From: Saccopteryx bilineata
Taxonomy: Eukaryota > Chordata > Mammalia > Chiroptera > Emballonuridae
Length of the DNA stretch: 64,000 nucleotides
Direction of reading: 5' to 3'
NCBI RefSeq assembly: GCF_036850765.1
Contig: NC_089495.1
Coordinates: 69,664,410-69,728,409, forward strand
Shown here: one piece after another, positions 57,466-64,000 of the stretch
How the letters are laid out: each line of letters starts with the position of its first letter
How positions within the stretch are numbered: position 1 is the first letter of the stretch
Made by a program: the position numbers and the translations under genes
The notes under the pieces: model-generated
What the model was told of the DNA's origin: nothing
Seen by the model: the letters and a program-made list of their open reading frames with translations, nothing else
The model's database searches: none

Positions 57466-60235
57466 AAAATCCTTCTTGTTATGTAATTTTTCATGAGAAG
57501 CCAAAAAATCTACATAATAAAAAGTAAATGAACCTGATCATTCTTGGGCATATGCTCTGACTTTGTGTGTTATCCAGTGGAATATTTGGATTCTGGAAAA
57601 ATAACAAGCGTGTTTGCTATTTAAGGAAAAGTCAGAAATTGAGATTCAAAAGACCTATCTAATCAGGTTGGCATGATTACAACTTTTCATTATAAATTAA
57701 TTTATTGGGATTCTGTATTCCATATCACTTAGTTTGTGGGATGTTATGGGGGCAATGGGGACGTTATCATTTCATTTTAGTTGTTATACACACACACATA
57801 TATATATATATATTACACACATACAGTATACATGTTATCTTATATTACAATATATAAAATATACTTTTGTCATAGCTTTTGGATTGCAAAGGAAAAAGGA
57901 AGCCATTTTTTATGGCACAAAGCTCATTGTCAGGAGCTGTCCCACTGATTTATTTGTACCCACCAGACCAGATGAGCAGAGAACTCAACTTAGATTCTCA
58001 GACACATTAGAACTGGCCTACACATCTTTGTAATTGCAACAGTAGTCTGTCTGAAATATTTCAGTGTTGATATTTCTACATTTTATCCTGCCTACTTGTC
58101 CTTAGACCCTTCCTTAAGAAACTGACTCTGGACTGAGATACTCTTTATCTACATTTATTACTTATGTATAATTATTACTTCTATATTTTCCCATCTAAAA
58201 ATTCTTACCTTAATCTAGCATTTGAATGATTAATTCAGCTTTATTAATCTTACATTGCATGTTGTAATATTTTTTCCATCCTAATTTATTTATTTTTTTA
58301 TTTTCTGATTCTGTATCTGCCTTTGTACTTAACCTGAAAATTCTTCATAAACTTTTACAACTTCCTGGTTTGAAGTTTTCTTCCTCATTTTGAAACTGAC
58401 CCTTATGTTTTCATCCCTAACACAGAGCCCTGTTGAAGGAGTCCCTCTGTAAACTCTGGCTTGTCCTCACTCTCAACAGTGTTTTGATTGGAGATCAAAG
58501 GAATCAGAGTCATTACTCTAAACTCTAATCCCCATCCATCCGGGCATTTTAAAATTAGCATATTAATCCATCCTGATAATTATTTAGGATTGAGCACATT
58601 ATAACTATTGTAACTCTTCCAGAAAAATAAAAACATGAAGTATAACAAGTATTATGAAAACTCTTCCATGACTGAATTTTCTTGTCTGTAATTTATTTTA
58701 AATGTTTTAATGTTGTAAATATTATCTTATCTCCAAGAATCAATCAATTTAAAATATATCACAGAAAAGTTATAATAATAAAATCATGGATGATAGAGTC
58801 CTTGATCTGGCATATTTATTGGCATGTTTTCAACATTATGCAATGAAAATTCTACTTTTTAGAGTTATGAAGGTACTACCACAAAATGAGTGAAGAAATA
58901 CCAGATCCTGTCTAGGCTCCAGAATGATGCTTCTTATAATAAAGCAATTATTTTGCTTACTTTCCTAGTTGATAAAAATGTTACTTCACACATTTTCTAC
59001 ACAATTCTTTCACTAATAGTAATAGTTCCTAGTTTTCTTTCTTTGATTCAGATAATACACCAAAAGAAAGGCCACAAACTCAGAAATCACTTTATAACAG
59101 GCAGCATGATTTGGGTTCTACAATTTTTTTCCATGAGACAGGAAGCAATTGAATGTCTCCATGGCTTTATTGAAAATTTTTATAAGTCTAGACAAAAACC
59201 TACACAAAAACAGCTCGCAACCATGTAACTATAGATTGAATGTGTACAGAATGACTCTCCATGGAGAGTCAAATATTCCAATTAGACTCCTAATCTCTAA
59301 AAGTAGACGGTTTATTTGTTTGTAACTTAGTTACAATTCCAAATATTTTTGGTCTTGATTTAAATCTCACTAAGCTGGAGATACCATAAACTACTTTAAA
59401 AAACTTGTTATTATTATTTTCTTTTACATTTTAATCCACTTATAACACTGTAGTATACATTAACATTTTGATGTGTTCGTGTACTTTTTTACCTACATGC
59501 AAACTGATTTTAACATTTAAATAGTATAACTATTGTATAGAAATGCATAATATTTGAAATGTTTTTCATAAAATGAGAATATTTTTTTAAAATAGTCTAT
59601 AGAACAACAAAATTGTTAGGCAATATCTAAGATACCTTTGTAAATTATCAGTATTATTGTTATAATTTGTTGTCCACTTATCCATTTGAAATTGCTTATT
59701 AAAAAACATGTAGTAAGTCAAATCTCTGGTTTTTAGTACAGTGTGGTTCAATACTATGTATTGTATCTATCATTAAACTACATAGTATTGTTAGGCTTGA
59801 TAATTTTTGAATGGGTTGTTAGACAAATGGACAGTTATGTTAACTAGGACAAGTAACACAAAGAAACCAGCCCTAGCATAGGTAAAAAGTGATAATTCAA
59901 TCTAAAGATTTTGAAATTTCTAGAAACAGAAAATGGTTAAAATTCCAAACTCCTGCCATCCCTGCACATCTCCCATCTCCTAGATGGCATTTGTTTCAGT
60001 ATTTTCCTCTAACATATTAACTTCCTTTGATTCTATCATTCAAAGAGCAGGCAGATCATAATATTCCATGTTATTGGCCCAGCCTTGGTCTTAATTCTAA
60101 ATGTGAGGGAGAGATTACTGTTGGGACTTCAGTACTTCCACCTGGCTCAAACATTGATAAAAAGAAGCCAAAGTCACAGTCCGCCCAAAATTCCTCCTAT
60201 GTTCTCAAGACCCCACAAAACCTGCTCTGCCCTCT
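57466..60235. other. Repeat-poor interval, no gene seen
   Basis: Nearly 2.8 kb without a recognised SINE or L1. It includes a short (CA)(TA) tract at 57787-57822, a 112-codon forward frame (58890-59228) with one hydrophobic stretch and no family resemblance, and a 12-bp-arm inverted repeat at 59749-59790. Confidence 0.45.
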
Positions 60236-60239
60236 AGAC

Positions 60240-60485
60240 TTTCTGAACTGACCTCAAATTCTCTCCCACCCTTTCTGCTCTGACACACTACCCTTCTCAC
60301 TGCCCTTCAAACAGTCTCTGAGCTTTACCACTTGCTGGTCTGTTTCCCAGGAGTGTTCCTTTCTTAGATTTTTGCGTGGCCCTTTCCCTCACTTCCTGCA
60401 GGTGCAAAATAGCTACGCTTTGTCCACATCCCAGCCTCTCCTGTCCTACTAGCTTTAACTTTATATCTGGCCTACTATATATCTA
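60240..60485 (+). repeat. Possible L2-like relic
   Basis: Pyrimidine-rich 'caaattctctcccacccttt', 'cacttgctggtctgtttccc' and 'atcccagcctctcctgtcct' resemble the L2 3' region loosely. Tentative. Confidence 0.3.
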
Positions 60486-60689
60486 CTGAAACGTATTACA
60501 CCCTTGATAGCAAGAAGAGTTCTGAAACATTTTATAAAACCATAGAATCTGGGGTAGCTGTGAAATCATATTAGGAGAGCATTCGAAAGTGTTAGGTTTA
60601 TGAACAATCTAGCCTAAAATTGGCAAATGAGTTTAGATGACTTCAATAGCCATGATAAAGATGGTTGGCAGGCAAGCCAGGGGAGAGGA

Positions 60690-61005
60690 GAGTGTTCTTG
60701 GATGGTCAGTGGAGTGTTTGTGATTTGGAACCAGAAGAAAAGAGTTCAGATATTAATGTTGCCACTTTCTTTGTTTCTAATGTTTGGCAAGGCCATTAAT
60801 ACAAAAGATGTTAATACAAGAAGCTTTAAAATACTATATAAATAAAAGACTTTACTTTTTTAAGCCACATATACTGATTTATTAAAGGGAACCAGAGCTT
60901 TTATTACCTAGCTCATTTAGTTGTAGTGAGGATGAAATACAGTATGAAAATGTTCTGAAGTTGAACAGTAATTTATATGACTTATTGTTATCCCTGGTAA
61001 TCAAG
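60690..61005 (+). repeat. MIR-like relic, sense
   Basis: 'gtgatttggaaccagaagaa', 'ttgccactttctttgtttct' and, further right, 'agttgtagtgaggatgaaat' follow a stretched MIR order. The 72-codon frame at 60627 overlaps it. Confidence 0.4.
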
Positions 61006-61134
61006 AAAGCAATAAAGTAAACACATAATTGAAAAAAGATTTTACAACTTGGTGTGGTTAGAGATACTGGTCAACTCACTGATATTCACATGTCCAGTCA
61101 CAGTATAATTGTAAAGGTATAATAAGAAAAAAGT

Positions 61135-61305
61135 AATTAGTAATAGTTACCAAGGATTACTATGTGCCAGCTACTGAACTAAGTAGCTGTAAAACTAATT
61201 TCACAGCATTAGCTCTTTGAATAATTATAGCAATTCTATGAGGCAAGCGACTATTATTGCAATTTTACAAAAGGGAAAACAAAGAGTAACCAGCCAAATT
61301 CCACA
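61135..61305 (-). repeat. MIR SINE, antisense
   Basis: 'ttactatgtgccagctactg', 'caattctatgaggcaagcga' and 'ttgcaattttacaaaaggga' match antisense MIR. Confidence 0.75.
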
Positions 61306-61702
61306 TATCTCGTAAATGCTCAAACAGTGACTTGGGATTGATTGGAAAGTTTATTAGTCATTTGTTATTTTACAAACTTATATTGATATTGTTCATCTAA
61401 ACCCATATCAATATGTACCTTTTAAAGAGAAAATTTCTATTTCTTCTTTGCAAGTGGAAGCACAATAGGAAAACAAAATTAATTCACATATTCTAGAATT
61501 TTTACTAGAATTCAAAGACAAACATACATATTCTTTCACTCATGAAAAAAGTACTGTTGCAATAAGTCAGAAAAACATATGTCAGGGTTGTTCGTATAAA
61601 TTTGAAGTAACTATATATAATAGGATATATTCTCAGTGGCGTTTGTAAATTTTATTGCAAGATGTGCATCTTAAGGAATTTGAAAAAAAAAAAAAAAAAA
61701 AG

Positions 61703-61990
61703 AGTCCTCAAAAGTTCCGGCCCAGCTGTCCCTTATGGAGCATGATGGCTCTTTGGCCCTTTGCTCCACCAGAGGTCACTGCACCACCTGTCAGGCAAGG
61801 TCCCAAGGTTAACTGAGGGCAGGTCCTTCCTCCCACAGGGGTGACCTCTATACTTACAGTGACTTTGTGGGCCCTCAGGGAAGATGATCTGTCAATATGT
61901 GAGCTTTCTGCTACCATAGAATCCATAAACATGCAAGGAGGTGATTAATTGTCCAGGTCCTAGAAATTACAGTGCAGCCCTTTTATACGG
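61703..61990. other. GC-richer unassigned block beside poly(A)
   Basis: Immediately right of a 19-base A-run (61682-61700). It is markedly GC-richer than its surroundings and contains a 74-codon reverse frame (61708-61932) starting MFMDSMVAESSH. I do not recognise the protein. It could be an old LTR, a processed-transcript fragment or unique sequence. The A-run lies on the wrong side for the tail of a reverse-strand retrocopy. Confidence 0.35.
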
Positions 61991-62738
61991 GATTATATAG
62001 ATAGCAATAGAAAATTTGGAAAACTGTGCTTTGAGTGAGGTTAAAACCTAAGGTCTAGAATATAACAGAATCAACATTATCTTTGATTTCTTTTATCATC
62101 TGAAAGATCATCTCTGTTATAAAATACCTTTAGGTATTACATACTTGTTTGTTTTTTTCTGATGTAATTTTTAACTTTAACATTGATGGCAAGAAAGAGT
62201 TAAATGATTTAAAGGAGCTGAAAAGAACGTATTTACTGGGAAAAAGCCATCTGATTGTGAACTAGCTCTTGAATATTAAGCAGGACCATTTTGTCCCCTG
62301 TCTCATAACTATGGAAAAGCAGGAAGCAGTTTTTGGAAGGGAAAAATCAGAGTTGGGAGGACGTGGGGGCTGGGAGGTCTGGTTTGTCTGTGTGCACACT
62401 TCTTACTGGCACCATGCCCAGAAAATTCTTCATTTCCTTTTGAGAGCGAGGCTGTATACAAAGCTTTAAAGAAGCTTATTTTCTTGAGAGAATATGTGAG
62501 TAACAGGATAGTGAGAGCTAGTCATGAGACCAGACCAGACCGGATGGTAGATCCTGAGCCGTGCTGTGAGAAAGGACAGGAAGAAGAGTGAGATGATGAT
62601 GTGCAGAGAAGAAACTGAACGTGAGATTCTTGGAGACCAGGGGGCGGGCCAACAGTAGAAGATACACCTATTGCATTCAGCTGTGACTTATGATCACAAG
62701 AAATGGAAAATTTAAAGATTGAAAATAAATGTGGTGAC
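61991..62738. other. Unassigned interval
   Basis: AT-rich, then more balanced at 62330-62680. No gene or repeat recognised. Confidence 0.4.
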
Positions 62739-62739
62739 T

Positions 62740-63150
62740 TACTCTATGGAGACAATAAAATATACATGAATATTTGTGTACTAGTTTTATTTATAATATT
62801 AAACATTTAAAAATAATCTGTAAGTCTATATACATATATATATGATGTCTGTGGGTATGCATATATCATAGAAAAATATGTAGCAATAAAAATATTTCTA
62901 GCAAAACTTTGTATCTGAGAAAAATTTAAATATTCATTAAAGCAGCACTTACTCATATAGGTGCATACATAAATATATTACATATACATGCAAAAGAAGA
63001 GAAGAAAATGAAAAAATACATCTAAATGACAGCAATGATTATTTCTGGGTAATGGAATTGTATATAATTTTATTTTATTTTTCTTATACTTTTTGTTGTT
63101 TTTCAGACTTTTTTACATTTCTAGATTTCTCCACTAGTGTTATAAAAGTA
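62740..63150 (+). mobile_element. Old L1 3' end, sense (tentative)
   Basis: 'gtctatatacatatatatat', 'gggtatgcatatatcataga' and 'atttctgggtaatggaattg' followed by T-rich 'cagacttttttacatttcta' resemble an L1M 3' terminus. Confidence 0.45.
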
Positions 63151-63171
63151 TTATATTTCTTTATTTTATTT

Positions 63172-63541
63172 TATTTTATTTGTATTTTTCTGAAGTTGGA
63201 AACGGGGAGGCAGTCAGACAGACTCCCGCATGCGCCCTACCGGGATCCACCCGGCACAACCACCAGGGGGTGATGCTCTGCCCATCTGGGGTGTCGCTCT
63301 GCTGCAACCAGAACCATTCTAGCGCCTGAGGTGGAGGCCACAGAGCCATCCTCAGCGCCTGGGCCAACTTTGCTCCAATGGAGCCTTGGCTGTGGGAGTG
63401 GAAGAGAGAGACAGAGAGGAAGGAGAGGGGGAGGGGTGGAGAAGCAGATGGGCGGTTCTCCTGTGTGCCCTGGCCGGGAATCAAACCCAAGACTCCTGCA
63501 CGCCAGGCCGACGCTCTACCACTGAGCCAATCAGCCAGGGC
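63172..63541 (-). mobile_element. tRNA-derived SINE, long GGCCCTGGCTGG type
   Basis: Antisense copy, with 'tgtatttttctgaagttgga' left part, one 'accaccagggggtgatgctc' unit, 'gaatcaaacccaagactcc' decayed box and head 'aatcagccagggc'. Flanks 'atatttctt' and 'atattttctt' suggest the target duplication. Overlapping open frames are SINE by-products. Confidence 0.93.
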
Positions 63542-64000
63542 TCATATTTTCTTAATTTTAAATGTCATTCATGAACATTTTAAAATTTCAGTAATACTGA
63601 ATACTACAAAATAAAGTATAATGTTCCCCTGTTCTAGTTGCCCTAAAGCGCTCATAACTCCTTGAGCCATGGAATCTTGGTAGCATCATATTTTTTCATA
63701 TTTAGAGAGCTTGATTAGCACAATAAGGCTATCAGCTAAAAGAGTTCACCAAGAAGATAAAGTACCAAAAATTTGTATATCATGAGAAATTAAATATTTT
63801 ACCATCTTACAGAGCTGTTGTAAAATAGACTGGCCTATGAGATTTCAAGCTGTTAGTTAATAAAATCCTTATTTACCTCCTACATGAAGGATTATAATAT
63901 ATTTTCATTATAGTTGTATTGATAATATATAATTAACTGAGGAGTTGTTAAAAATGCATATACATACCTTGAATTCATCCTCACCCCCAAAGAGGGAAAT
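63542..64000. other. Unassigned AT-rich interval
   Basis: No gene or recognisable repeat up to the window edge. Confidence 0.45.

Noticed and set aside
63176..63614. Open frames up to 104 codons
   Set aside because: SINE by-products.
1..64000. A previously undescribed multi-gene system
   Set aside because: No gene clusters, operon spacing, recurrent conserved frames or defence/mobile gene modules are visible. The content is vertebrate repeats and unique non-coding DNA.

Overview
The window looks like mammalian nuclear DNA, very probably from a bat. It is AT-rich, has no operon-like gene packing, and is filled with L1 and HAL1 fragments, MIR, L2, MER5 and MLT1-type relics. It also carries about twenty tRNA-derived SINEs whose consensus features (a GGCCCTGGCTGG head with a GGTTCGATTCC B box, and a CCTGACC head with a TGGCGCAGTGG A box) I associate with chiropteran genomes. 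Three DNA-transposon copies, two of them little diverged, also fit a bat. I cannot fix the species or family by eye.

I found no protein-coding gene, no tRNA or rRNA gene, no CRISPR array and no bacterial or viral gene cluster. Every long open frame is explained by a SINE read in some frame, by an (AAGG)n-type simple repeat, by decayed L1 coding sequence, or has no support beyond length. The window is best read as intergenic or deep intronic sequence.

Layout: 0-2.7 kb, unassigned sequence with faint L2 and MIR relics. 2.7-5.0 kb, antisense L1 ORF2 interrupted by two SINEs. 5.3-7.9 kb, a long sense HAL1-like element. 8.4-12.4 kb, an old antisense L1 with 3' and 5' parts but no middle, interrupted by a younger L1 tail and a SINE. 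13.2-13.8 kb, a 5'-truncated L1 with clear target duplication. 15.7-16.3 kb, two SINEs in tandem. 16.3-19.3 kb, mostly unique sequence. 19.3-22 kb, two L1 tails and three SINEs, one with a roughly 275-bp AAGG/AAAG tail. 22.8-26.6 kb, an old antisense L1 broken by one SINE and two MLT1-like LTRs, followed by a 684-bp solo LTR. 27.4-28.8 kb, old SINEs, an L1 tail and an MLT1 piece. 30.1-31 kb, an L1 tail carrying a second solo LTR. 33.7-35 kb, an MLT1 piece and an unassigned repeat split by a hAT element that itself carries a SINE. 35.5-36.1 kb, MIR and an unassigned ancient repeat. 37.7-38.9 kb, a 77-bp mariner-like MITE and an 814-bp hAT-like element with matching terminal repeats and 8-bp target duplication. 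39-64 kb, mainly unique AT-rich DNA with scattered SINEs, MIRs, MER5, L1 tails and microsatellites.

No genes work together here. The informative content is the insertion history: nested order, target-site duplications and terminal repeats give relative ages and show retrotransposon and cut-and-paste transposon activity in the same lineage. Family names come from memory of consensus patterns, not a database search.
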